DNA of 11,446 bases from CAYMPW01 sp964392725 (GTDB lineage: Archaea > Thermoplasmatota > Thermoplasmata > Methanomassiliicoccales > Methanomethylophilaceae): NCBI GenBank assembly GCA_964392725.1, contig CAYMPW010000031.1, positions 1-11,446 on the forward strand, written 5' to 3'. Below are positions 1 to 7,030 of this stretch, piece by piece. Position 1 is the first letter of the stretch. Each line of letters starts with the position of its first letter. The translations under genes were made by a program, and so were the position numbers. Below the pieces are notes generated by a model. The model was given only the letters and a program-made list of their open reading frames with translations, ran no database searches and was not told where the DNA came from.

Positions 1-19
1 ATACAATAATGATATACAC

Positions 20-631
20 ATGATTAGAGAGTTTGATATGGCCACCATAGAAAACACAAAGAATGCCTTCGCGGAATTACGCAAAGAAAAAATCAAAAGA
101 TCTATTTTGATTATTGCAGTCATATCGATTGCAATCATTGCACTCGCTTCAGCATACACTTTGAACGGTAATTCCTTTGATTTTGGAAACACTTCCGGAA
201 AAATTGTAGTTACCGATTCTATGGATGGAAAACCTCTCCCGTACGATATTGAAACAATTCCTGTTAACAGTCTCGCAATCATAAAAGATTGCGAGAATGA
301 TGCTGATTTTTATTCCAACCTTAAAGTTGGAGATGTCCTTGCATTCAAACTGGGCAACTATCAGGTTGTTCACAGAATCGTTGAGATAACCAACGAAGAT
401 GGAATATACAATATTACTACAAAGGGCGATGCAAACACAAGCGTCGAACATGTCTCAAGCAACAGCGGAGATATTATCGGAAAAGTTGTAGGCGTCTCAC
501 CTGAAATTGGCAATGCAATATCCTTCATGAAAAATCCATTTGTGATTCTGATTACAATGTATGTTGTACTTCTTTCAATTATGGTTCCAGAAGTAATAAA
601 AATTGTAAATTATTGCAAAAAAACCGTTTAA
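20..631 (+). CDS. SipW/Sec11-type signal peptidase I (family S26B-like)
   Basis: Predicted membrane serine protease that removes signal peptides from exported proteins on the outer face of the membrane. The 203-residue protein has an N-terminal membrane segment (about residues 28-46), a nucleophile box with Ser67 in VTDSMDG, a VVHRI box with His118, and a KGDAN box at 135-139 with Asp137. A second hydrophobic segment lies at about 173-190, followed by a short basic tail. His in place of the bacterial Lys is the mark of the archaeal, ER and SipW peptidases. The stretch between Ser67 and the IPVNS strand is longer than in typical members, and the second acidic position is Glu143 rather than the usual Asp. 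An alternative ATG lies at 38 (MATIENT); neither start has a strong ribosome binding site, so the start is uncertain. Nineteen nt separate it from the next gene, a likely substrate. The promoter must lie left of the window. Confidence 0.85.
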   Translation: MIREFDMATIENTKNAFAELRKEKIKRSILIIAVISIAIIALASAYTLNGNSFDFGNTSGKIVVTDSMDGKPLPYDIETIPVNSLAIIKDCENDADFYSNLKVGDVLAFKLGNYQVVHRIVEITNEDGIYNITTKGDANTSVEHVSSNSGDIIGKVVGVSPEIGNAISFMKNPFVILITMYVVLLSIMVPEVIKIVNYCKKTV

Positions 632-636
632 AAAGT

Positions 637-642
637 AAGGAG
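637..642 (+). promoter_or_regulatory. Strong Shine-Dalgarno site of the small secreted protein gene
   Basis: AAGGAG lies 8 nt before the ATG at 651, inside the 19-nt gap after the peptidase stop codon. It is the strongest binding site on the left half of the window. This suggests that the second gene is translated independently, and more strongly than the peptidase from the same transcript. Confidence 0.75.
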
Positions 643-650
643 AATTTAAA

Positions 651-1262
651 ATGATAGATAAAAAGATAATGGCATCCATTTTGGTCATCACACTTTGTGC
701 TGCATCCATGATTGGAGTTACATACGCACTTACTCCCGCACTTACATCAAGTGGATCTGAAGTAACCGTTGATGAAAACCTGAGCTTCAACATGAACGAC
801 GGAGAATATACAAATGCAATATTCACCGAAAATGATACAAAGAATCTCTTCGCATACACACAGGGTGGAAAGAAAAATATCTACTATTCTTCAACATATG
901 ATAGTAAAACAGGATCTGCACTTCCAACATCCGCAGATATCCTTAATGCAACATCACTCAACGGTGTTTGTAAAAAAGTCAAGATTACCACAACAGGATT
1001 CACAGATTGGACTGTTAAACTTACAACTGGTGATTTGAATGGATGGGACGCATACTTGTGCTCTACAACATCTGATACCGCAGCAAACGTCATTAACGCT
1101 GGCGATACCGCAGCACCTTCTGAATCTGAAGTTACAATAACAGATGGAGACGTTTACGCATATGTTGTACTTGTTCCCCCAACAGATGTTACAACCGGTT
1201 CAGTTAATTTCGCAGGCGTAGATTTCACATTCACCCTTGTAGAACCCCAAACAACAGTATGA
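651..1262 (+). CDS. Small acidic secreted protein with SipW-cognate-like signal peptide; candidate TasA/AbpA-like fibre subunit
   Basis: A 203-residue exported protein. The N-terminus is MIDKK, a hydrophobic core at about 6-23 and a cleavage-like TYA ending at Ala26, which resembles the signal peptides of proteins cut by SipW. The FSDT-type residues usual after TYA in that class are absent (here LTPALTSSG). The mature part is rich in Thr, Ser, Asp and Ala and has a beta-strand-like pattern. It has no Arg or His, about 21 acidic residues against 8 Lys, two Cys (107 and 137) that could form a disulfide, and N-x-S/T sequons at Asn43, 61 and 99. There is no C-terminal membrane anchor. Lying directly behind a SipW-type peptidase, it is likely its substrate, perhaps a TasA/camelysin-like subunit of a surface fibre. 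The fold and fibre role are inference; secretion is well supported. Confidence 0.7.
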   Translation: MIDKKIMASILVITLCAASMIGVTYALTPALTSSGSEVTVDENLSFNMNDGEYTNAIFTENDTKNLFAYTQGGKKNIYYSSTYDSKTGSALPTSADILNATSLNGVCKKVKITTTGFTDWTVKLTTGDLNGWDAYLCSTTSDTAANVINAGDTAAPSESEVTITDGDVYAYVVLVPPTDVTTGSVNFAGVDFTFTLVEPQTTV

Positions 1263-1270
1263 TTAAACAA

Positions 1271-1305
1271 GCCCGCCGTGAAAACGGCGGGCAAACTTTA
1301 TTTTT
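1271..1305 (+). terminator. GC-rich hairpin with GAAA tetraloop and T-rich tail
   Basis: A perfect 9-bp stem (GCCCGCCGT at 1271-1279 with ACGGCGGGC at 1284-1292) closes a GAAA loop, a GNRA-type tetraloop, and is followed by a tract ending in TTTATTTTT at about 1297-1305. It begins 8 nt after the stop of the small secreted protein and ends 19 nt before the next ATG. It could end or attenuate transcription, or protect the 3' end of an abundant upstream mRNA. Archaea mostly terminate at U-tracts without needing a hairpin, so mRNA stabilisation or processing is a real alternative. The stem is much more GC-rich than its surroundings. Confidence 0.7.
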
Positions 1306-1310
1306 AATAA

Positions 1311-1316
1311 GAGAGG
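1311..1316 (+). promoter_or_regulatory. Shine-Dalgarno site of the large surface protein
   Basis: GAGAGG lies 7 nt before the ATG at 1324 and supports that start. It sits just after the T-rich tail of the hairpin. A TATA-like TTTATTTTTAATAA tract overlaps this site, but a transcript begun from it would start inside the gene, so read-through from the upstream genes is more likely. Confidence 0.55.
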
Positions 1317-1323
1317 CTTAAAA

Positions 1324-4300
1324 ATGAAAAATACCTGGAAAACAATTGTTTTATCACAAGCATTTCTTGTATTTTCCATTGTATTCATCTCTTTTATCGC
1401 AACACCCATTTTAGCATTAGATCAGGGTATTGAAAATCCTGATAATTCTACATCTGTATCTGATCTCAGTATCTGCACGGACATCAATGACCTGCAATAT
1501 CTCATCGACCTCCCCAAGGGAGATTATATCTTACTGGATCTCAAAGATCCTACAATAAATTCACTGTCCAAACCAATCGTCATAAATGAAGAAATTACTA
1601 TAGCATTCAACAAAGATCTTGTTGTTGAGTCTGAAATCGATTCCTTATTTGAAATCAGATCGGAAGGAAAGTTAACACTCGAAAATAAAACAAACACTCC
1701 AGCAACCATTACCGGAAACGTCAAAAGTAGTTTTGCCAATATATGCGGTGGATCCCTCGCATTAACCAACGATATAACAATTACAGGATTCGGAAAATCC
1801 GCAATCCATGTTGATCCCCACGGCACATTCAACATGACCGGTGGAGAAATCAAGGGAAACCGTGCATACTCCGGAGGAGGGGTGCTCATATCCGAATCTG
1901 GTACGTTTAACCTTTCCGGAGGAAAAATATCTGGCAATACCGCTGAATACACCGGAGGGGGCATATGCGTATCCGAATCTGGTACATTCAACATGACAGG
2001 TGGAGTGGTGTCCGAAAACACTGCTAAATACGGTGGCGGGATACGCGTAGAAAAAGGAACACTTAGTCTTGAAAATGGTAATATTGCCGACAACTATGCA
2101 ATAAACGGTGGCGGAATAAGCATAAAAGGAGATTCAAAAGTATCAATCTCCAATACAACAATTCAATCGAATAAAACCTCCAATAAAGCACACGAAGGAG
2201 GATTGGGTGGCGGAATTCATTCAATATTCAACAACAATGAAATTATTCTTTCATCATCCGTTGTTAAAGAAAACACAGCATTATACGGCGGCGGAATCTT
2301 CGTTGATTCCGCAAAAATTACAATTTCCGATTGTAATATTATCAACAATACAGCCAACAACGGCGGCGGAATACGTATAAACGGCACAGGATGCATTGAA
2401 TTAGATTCCGGTATAATCTCAGGAAATACTGCAAACGGAAACGGCGGTGGTGTGTGTATTGATGTTGTAAAAGGTGCAACATTCACAATGAATGGAGGAG
2501 AAATAATTGAAAACACCGCTCAGGGTAAAGAGTGGCGTGGACACGGTGCAGGATTGCATATATACAATTCAGACAAAATTGAAGGAGAACCCTCAATATA
2601 CTTGAACGGAGGATCTATTGTAAATAATATCTCTTCTAAGAAAATATCTGGACACGCCTTAGATATTACAAACCAATCCTCAAGCTTTATCGCCATTAAT
2701 GGCTGCAAAGTTGGATTTGTTTCAATGTTTGAAAATTCATCCGTGAAATATTATAATTCAAATCCAAACATAACAAAAATAGGATACGAATCTGATAACA
2801 ATTCAGTCATACTTGATTTGTGTAACACCAACCCCAATAATTCTCCAGAACAATATGCAATCTTTAAATTGACTGAAACGGGTGTGGAGTGTACAAACAA
2901 CCTCCCCTCCGAAGATGAAACCTCCCTTTCCGAAAGCGGATATGTAGATATTTCATACAATGAAAATATTCCATCCATTGAGAGATTGGATCGCATTACA
3001 ATAAATGTTGATAATCCAAATTCTATTGAATTCACATACACGTCTGGTGGAATTCAGACTACAACATCCGAAAAGAATGTTGAGATTTCCGCCCCACGCG
3101 ATTCAGAAGTATATTTCTCGACAGACTATTCTTCAGATTATAAAATCATATGGAACGGAAAACTGATCAACTCCAATGATTGTTCACACCTTGCTATAAA
3201 AAATATCAGTTTAACAATAGACATAAAATATGTTCCAGATGTTGAAACAATCAAATGTAATGAAAATGGAATAATCACAGAAATAACATTGAAAAACCAT
3301 GATTCAATTGCATTTGTTTACTACGTAAACGGAGAAGTTGTTGATTCTGTACCAACAATCGGAACATATTCTGTCGCAATTAAATCCAGTTTAGAATATA
3401 TATCTGACATTATCTGCACCGTGTCAATTCCTTCCGAGACCCCTGATATTCCCATGCTTATTGCAACATCCCCCATTTCTGAATATGTAGATAGAATATA
3501 CTTCATAACTGTAGAATCAACACCTGTATCCATAGAAATTGTTTCAGCTCACGATATGTTTGAATTCAACTCTGAAAATAAGGTCATCACCACATTGAAA
3601 CCTGCTTTTGGATTAAAAATGGAATATGGATTTACATCTGTTGCTATCCCAAAAGAAATCGATAAAATCAACACTGTATTCAAAGATACGGAAATAGTCA
3701 GTATGTATATTCCAGGAAATGTAGCGATTGGTACGAACATTTTCAAAGATACAACAACCTTGGAACATGTGTATTTGAATGAAGGACTTACGAATATCCC
3801 AGTGGGTTTCGCACAGGGTGCTACGTCACTTAAAGAAATATCAATACCCAACAGTGTAACATCTATTGCAGGTAGCAGTTTCACTGGTTGTTTGAACTTA
3901 ACTAGTGTAAAATACTCGTCTGGTCTGAATAATATTCCATCATTCATTTTTAAAGATTGCATCAAACTTAAAGAGTTTACCAACTATGATAATGTTAAAT
4001 CAATAGACATGTTTGCATTCACTAACACTTCTATTGATACTTTTAATTTTAATAACGTAACATTCATTGGTAAATGTGCATTTGAAAGCACAAAACTGAA
4101 ATCAATAGTATTGAACGACAACTGTGAAATTCAAGAAGGATCATTCAGAACCACAAGTCTTGAAGATATAACAATGTCTATAGATACAATCATTGTTGGA
4201 AATCCATTTACTGAAAAATGGATTCTTCCCAAACCCACGATTACAATTACAGGTACATGTAACGAGACTCCAATCTCTGTAACCGGAACATATTCCGATG

Positions 4301-4419
4301 CCGACAAGACTCTCACATTTAGTGATAATTCGGAATCGTATTCAAAATATGTTGAAAAACTTGAATATATATTCAAGAATTGTTCATATTATAACCCTGC
4401 AGCATCTGTTTCAGAGTAA
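1324..4419 (+). CDS. Large secreted surface protein: Pmp-like beta-helix repeats plus BspA-like leucine-rich repeats
   Basis: A 1031-residue exported adhesin-like protein. Residues 1-31 are a signal peptide (basic start, long hydrophobic stretch, PILA then LDQ). Residues about 130-450 carry at least nine rungs of a right-handed beta-helix, marked by GGG[IV] turns preceded by [GEN]NTA-like motifs, as in polymorphic outer-membrane (Pmp) repeats and gut-methanogen adhesin-like proteins. Residues about 555-740 look like beta-sandwich or Ig-like modules. Residues about 790-950 are BspA-type (LRR_5) repeats such as LKEISIPNSVTSI. There is no autotransporter barrel, sorting signal or final membrane segment, so it may be released, bound by a partner, or truncated at the end. 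Its last 9 bp overlap the end of convergent proB. It follows a signal peptidase and a small secreted protein and may be co-transcribed with them. Adhesion is inferred from architecture; the ligand is unknown. Confidence 0.85.
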   Translation: MKNTWKTIVLSQAFLVFSIVFISFIATPILALDQGIENPDNSTSVSDLSICTDINDLQYLIDLPKGDYILLDLKDPTINSLSKPIVINEEITIAFNKDLVVESEIDSLFEIRSEGKLTLENKTNTPATITGNVKSSFANICGGSLALTNDITITGFGKSAIHVDPHGTFNMTGGEIKGNRAYSGGGVLISESGTFNLSGGKISGNTAEYTGGGICVSESGTFNMTGGVVSENTAKYGGGIRVEKGTLSLENGNIADNYAINGGGISIKGDSKVSISNTTIQSNKTSNKAHEGGLGGGIHSIFNNNEIILSSSVVKENTALYGGGIFVDSAKITISDCNIINNTANNGGGIRINGTGCIELDSGIISGNTANGNGGGVCIDVVKGATFTMNGGEIIENTAQGKEWRGHGAGLHIYNSDKIEGEPSIYLNGGSIVNNISSKKISGHALDITNQSSSFIAINGCKVGFVSMFENSSVKYYNSNPNITKIGYESDNNSVILDLCNTNPNNSPEQYAIFKLTETGVECTNNLPSEDETSLSESGYVDISYNENIPSIERLDRITINVDNPNSIEFTYTSGGIQTTTSEKNVEISAPRDSEVYFSTDYSSDYKIIWNGKLINSNDCSHLAIKNISLTIDIKYVPDVETIKCNENGIITEITLKNHDSIAFVYYVNGEVVDSVPTIGTYSVAIKSSLEYISDIICTVSIPSETPDIPMLIATSPISEYVDRIYFITVESTPVSIEIVSAHDMFEFNSENKVITTLKPAFGLKMEYGFTSVAIPKEIDKINTVFKDTEIVSMYIPGNVAIGTNIFKDTTTLEHVYLNEGLTNIPVGFAQGATSLKEISIPNSVTSIAGSSFTGCLNLTSVKYSSGLNNIPSFIFKDCIKLKEFTNYDNVKSIDMFAFTNTSIDTFNFNNVTFIGKCAFESTKLKSIVLNDNCEIQEGSFRTTSLEDITMSIDTIIVGNPFTEKWILPKPTITITGTCNETPISVTGTYSDADKTLTFSDNSESYSKYVEKLEYIFKNCSYYNPAASVSE
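1825..2562 (+). repeat. Tandem beta-helix rung repeats in the surface protein gene
   Basis: The encoded rungs are about 25-27 residues apart, with GGG turns at residues 184, 211, 237, 262, 295, 322, 347 and 374 and a degenerate last one near 407. Two stretches are still similar at DNA level. TCCGAATCTGGTAC occurs at 1891-1904 and at 1972-1985, 81 bp apart. ACATTCAACATGAC occurs at 1825-1838 and at 1984-1997, 159 bp apart, equal to two rungs. This points to growth by in-frame duplication. Confidence 0.85.
3691..4173 (+). repeat. BspA-like leucine-rich repeat (LRR_5) block
   Basis: Residues about 790-950 of the surface protein hold repeats of roughly 22-24 residues, with the pattern F..C..L..[IV].[IL]...[IV]..I. 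Clear units include the one around IPNSVTSIAGSSFTGC and the one around NIPSFIFKDC. Repeats of this family occur in surface proteins of mucosal bacteria, protists and gut archaea. Later units (about residues 895-950) are more diverged. Confidence 0.75.
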
Positions 4420-5529
4420 AACAATATTCTCACTGCGAACAGCATCGAAACGTTTTACTTCATAACCCAATGCTTTTGAAATCTCATTACTGTGACATTT
4501 GCAGATTTTCGAAATATCCGCGGAAGAATAGTCTGGAAGTCCTTTTGCGAATACTTTGTCTTCACAGACGAATTCTACAACGTCTCCTTTGGCGAATACT
4601 CCAGTAACATTTACAATACCGATTGGAAGTAAAGACTTATGACTTTTTACTGCATCTTTTGCGCCTGCATCTACAATAATTCTTCCAGATGCGCTTGCCG
4701 ATTTCAACCAGCGTCTTTTCTTATCCATTCTTTCGCCGCTTATGAAGAGAGTTCCAATTTCTTTTCCAGATGTTGCTTTGATAAGCACATTTTCTTCAGA
4801 ACCTAATGCAATAATCATATTGCAACCTGCATCGAAACATATTCTTGCCGCTGCAATCTTTGTTTTCATTCCACCGGTTCCGAATTTGGTTCCGGCATCT
4901 CCTGCCATTCCTTCGACATCATCAAGATTCGTAACTTCGGAAATAAATGCCGCAGAAGGATCTTTTTTAGGATTGGATTCGTACAATCCATCAATATCCG
5001 AAAGAATTACCAATAAATCCGCATCCATCTTACTTGCAATGATTGCGGAAAGTGTATCGTTATCTCCGAAAACCTCTCCGATTTCACGCGTACATATGGC
5101 ATCGTTTTCATTGAAAATAGGAACAACATTGTGATCCAACAAACTTGCGATTGTATTGTTCAATGTGAGATACTTCTCTCTGTCGGAATGGAAATCCATT
5201 GTAATCAGAATCTGAGCCGTAACTATTCCCTGTTTCTGAAAACTGTCGTTCCATTTCTGCATCAAGATACTTTGACCAACCGAAGCGGCGGCAGATCTTA
5301 TAGGAATTTCCTTTGGTTTCGGTTTGGCGTTCATCGCTTTGATTCCGATACCTATCGCACCGGACGTTACCAGAAGAACTTCTGCTCCCGCATCCCTTAT
5401 CTCACGAACCTGACGTGCGATAGAATCCATGAAATCCAAAGAAACATCTGAAGACCCAGCGGTAATGGAGGATGTTCCTACTTTGATTACAACTCTTTTT
5501 ACGGATTCCCAATTTTTACGATCAGTCAA
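4411..5529 (-). CDS. proB: Glutamate 5-kinase with C-terminal PUA domain
   Basis: Phosphorylates glutamate with ATP to gamma-glutamyl phosphate, the first committed step of proline synthesis, in the cytoplasm. The amino-acid kinase domain shows IKVGTSS near residue 15, SGAIGIG near 56, FNENDAI near 139, FGDNDTLSA near 154, DIDGLY near 178 and FGTGGMKTK near 216. A PUA domain follows (about 280-362), starting after KKRRWL. I chose the TTG start at 5529. It has GAAGGT 7 nt upstream and gives 372 residues, close to E. coli ProB (367), whereas upstream ATGs at 5586 and 5598 would add 19 or 23 unmatched residues and run deep into proA. With TTG the gene overlaps the proA stop by 8 bp, which suggests translational coupling. 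Feedback inhibition by proline is usual in this family. The start is less certain than the identity. Confidence 0.95.
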   Translation of the reverse strand: MTDRKNWESVKRVVIKVGTSSITAGSSDVSLDFMDSIARQVREIRDAGAEVLLVTSGAIGIGIKAMNAKPKPKEIPIRSAAASVGQSILMQKWNDSFQKQGIVTAQILITMDFHSDREKYLTLNNTIASLLDHNVVPIFNENDAICTREIGEVFGDNDTLSAIIASKMDADLLVILSDIDGLYESNPKKDPSAAFISEVTNLDDVEGMAGDAGTKFGTGGMKTKIAAARICFDAGCNMIIALGSEENVLIKATSGKEIGTLFISGERMDKKRRWLKSASASGRIIVDAGAKDAVKSHKSLLPIGIVNVTGVFAKGDVVEFVCEDKVFAKGLPDYSSADISKICKCHSNEISKALGYEVKRFDAVRSENIVLL

Positions 5530-6847
5530 ATCTAAGACCTTCTGTTTTTGATTTATGTGTGAACTTTTTGGATACTGGTGCGACATAATCGCGTACAACC
5601 TGTCCTTTTCCTACAAGGACGTACTTGTATATCATCAGACCTTCCATGCCCACAGGGCCACGGGAATGTATCTTATTGGTACTAATTCCCACTTCCGCGC
5701 CTTTACCGAATCTATAGCCGTCCGCAAACCTGGTAGATGCGTTGATGAATACATCTGCAGAGTCTACAGACTTAACAAACGCAGACATTTTTTCTGAATC
5801 AGATGTGATTATACAATCAGTATGATGAGATCCGTGTTTGTTGATGAAATCTATTGCTTCGTTAAGATTGTCTACAATCTTCATGGATACAATCAACTCG
5901 TTGTATTCCGAATCCCAATCCTCATCCGAAGCATCTTTTGTTTTCAAACTAGAAACGTATTGTTTGCATTGTTCGTCAACACGAACTTCCACCTTATTTT
6001 CATTGAATGTAGAAACCATTTCCGGAAGGAATGTTTGTGCTATTTTGGAATCTATCAACACGGTTTCCACGGCATTGCATGCAGCAGAATATTGAATCTT
6101 GGAATCCAAAACAACATTCTTTGCAAGTTCCATATCTGCATCATCGGACACGTAAATGTGACATATTCCTGCCGCATGACCCAGCACAGGAATTTTTGTG
6201 TTTTCCTGAATATAACGAACGAAATCGTTGGAGCCTCTCGGAATCAAAAGATCGATGTATCCGTGCATACCGAGTATTGCGCCCACATCCTCTCTTTTCT
6301 CCATTAATACAAACGCTTCTTTGGGAACTCCGGCAGACTCTGCGGCTTTTGTCAAAACATCAAAAAGCGCACGGTTGGAGTTCAATGCTTCGCGACCGCC
6401 TTTGAATACAACCGCGTTTCCGCTCTTTAAACAGAGCGACATAATCTGAGGGACAACATCGGGGCGGGATTCGAATATCACTCCGAGAACCCCTAACGGG
6501 CATTTTATTTGATACAGCATCAAATCATTATCCAATTCCAATGTAGACGTTGTTTCTCCCACGGGATCCGGTAAAGAAGCTACATCTCTGATTCCTTCAA
6601 TCATACCGTCGATTTTTGCATCGTCGACCATCAACCTTTTTACCAATGCCGAAGACATTTCTCCTTTGGACTCTTCGACTTTTGCGGATTCTAGATCTTT
6701 AGTGTTTGCAGATATAATCTCGGTACGGTTTGCGTTCAGCGCATCCGCCATTGCGGTCAAAGCATTGTTCTTCACTTCGCTGTCGAGCGATGCGAGAATC
6801 AATGCAGCGTTCTTGGCTTTGATTACATCAACGGTAATGTCTGTCAT
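5522..6847 (-). CDS. proA: Glutamate-5-semialdehyde dehydrogenase (gamma-glutamyl phosphate reductase)
   Basis: Reduces gamma-glutamyl phosphate with NADPH to glutamate 5-semialdehyde, the second step of proline synthesis. The 441-residue protein has the family's aldehyde dehydrogenase fold, with ESRPDV at about 126, FKGG at 148, the catalytic Cys257 in SAACNAVET and the C-terminal signature HSRGPVGMEGL at 394-404. The chosen ATG at 6847 (MTDITVD) matches the family N-terminus. A longer frame back to 6922 adds 25 hydrophobic residues and runs into the promoter region, so it is rejected. A GTG two codons upstream is possible; there is only a weak ribosome binding site. It is the first gene of proA-proB, the reverse of the common bacterial proBA order. 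proC, needed for the last step, is not nearby. Confidence 0.96.
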   Translation of the reverse strand: MTDITVDVIKAKNAALILASLDSEVKNNALTAMADALNANRTEIISANTKDLESAKVEESKGEMSSALVKRLMVDDAKIDGMIEGIRDVASLPDPVGETTSTLELDNDLMLYQIKCPLGVLGVIFESRPDVVPQIMSLCLKSGNAVVFKGGREALNSNRALFDVLTKAAESAGVPKEAFVLMEKREDVGAILGMHGYIDLLIPRGSNDFVRYIQENTKIPVLGHAAGICHIYVSDDADMELAKNVVLDSKIQYSAACNAVETVLIDSKIAQTFLPEMVSTFNENKVEVRVDEQCKQYVSSLKTKDASDEDWDSEYNELIVSMKIVDNLNEAIDFINKHGSHHTDCIITSDSEKMSAFVKSVDSADVFINASTRFADGYRFGKGAEVGISTNKIHSRGPVGMEGLMIYKYVLVGKGQVVRDYVAPVSKKFTHKSKTEGLRFD

Positions 6848-6907
6848 ATTCACAAACCCAATGCAAATCTCACATATTAACACTATTGGCACTACCGCAA
6901 ATTGAGA

Positions 6908-6920
6908 TAATATAAAATAC
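6908..6920. promoter_or_regulatory. Shared divergent TATA-like element for proAB and tRNA-Ser
   Basis: AATATAAAAT on the plus strand lies about 30 bp before the tRNA 5' end at 6944. Read on the minus strand the same bases give TATTTTATATTA, about 27 bp before a predicted start near 6887. That would leave proA a leader of about 40 nt. Both distances fit archaeal TATA/TFB promoters, and no other AT-rich box in the 96-bp gap fits better. No clear BRE was assigned. Confidence 0.55.
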
Positions 6921-6943
6921 ACGTATGAGATTGGTCAAAATAA

Positions 6944-7029
6944 GCCGAGGTAATCTAGTCCGGTAGGGTGGCGGTCTCGAAAACCGCTGGCGTTCCGCCT
7001 CGGGAGTTCGAATCTCTCCCTCGGCGCCA
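6944..7029 (+). tRNA. tRNA-Ser (anticodon CGA), CCA encoded
   Basis: An 86-nt class II tRNA that decodes UCG. The 7-bp acceptor stem pairs GCCGAGG (6944-6950) with CCTCGGC (7019-7025), followed by discriminator G (7026) and a genomic CCA (7027-7029). The D-arm is ATC/GGT with an 11-nt loop. The anticodon stem GCGGT/ACCGC closes loop CTCGAAA, with anticodon CGA at 6978-6980. The long variable arm is GGCG-TTC-CGCC, and the T-arm is GGGAG-TTCGAAT-CTCTC with one G-U pair. Long variable arm and discriminator G both fit serine. It has no intron. It converges with the Sel1 protein gene, leaving a single nucleotide between them. Confidence 0.97.
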
Positions 7030-7030
7030 T

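Noticed and set aside
1296..1310. Separate promoter for the adhesin gene in the T/A-rich tract
   Set aside because: A start about 25 bp downstream would fall at or inside the start codon; the tract is better explained as the tail of the hairpin.
1524..2093. 189-codon open frame on the minus strand opposite the adhesin gene
   Set aside because: Pro/Ser-rich repeats in it mirror the GGG rung repeats of the sense strand; no start signal was seen.
1825..2562. CRISPR-like array
   Set aside because: The repeats are degenerate, in frame and encode GGG[IV] rungs; there are no unique equal-length spacers.
1324..4419. Autotransporter (chlamydial Pmp type)
   Set aside because: Only the passenger-like repeats are present; there is no C-terminal beta-barrel domain.
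6848..6922. N-terminal extension of proA from 6922 with a hydrophobic segment
   Set aside because: ProA is a soluble enzyme, the family starts near MTDITVD, and the extension would use up the leader and the likely promoter region.
6944..7029. tRNA-Ser as an attachment site of an integrated element
   Set aside because: No integrase gene and no second copy of the tRNA 3' end was seen in the window.
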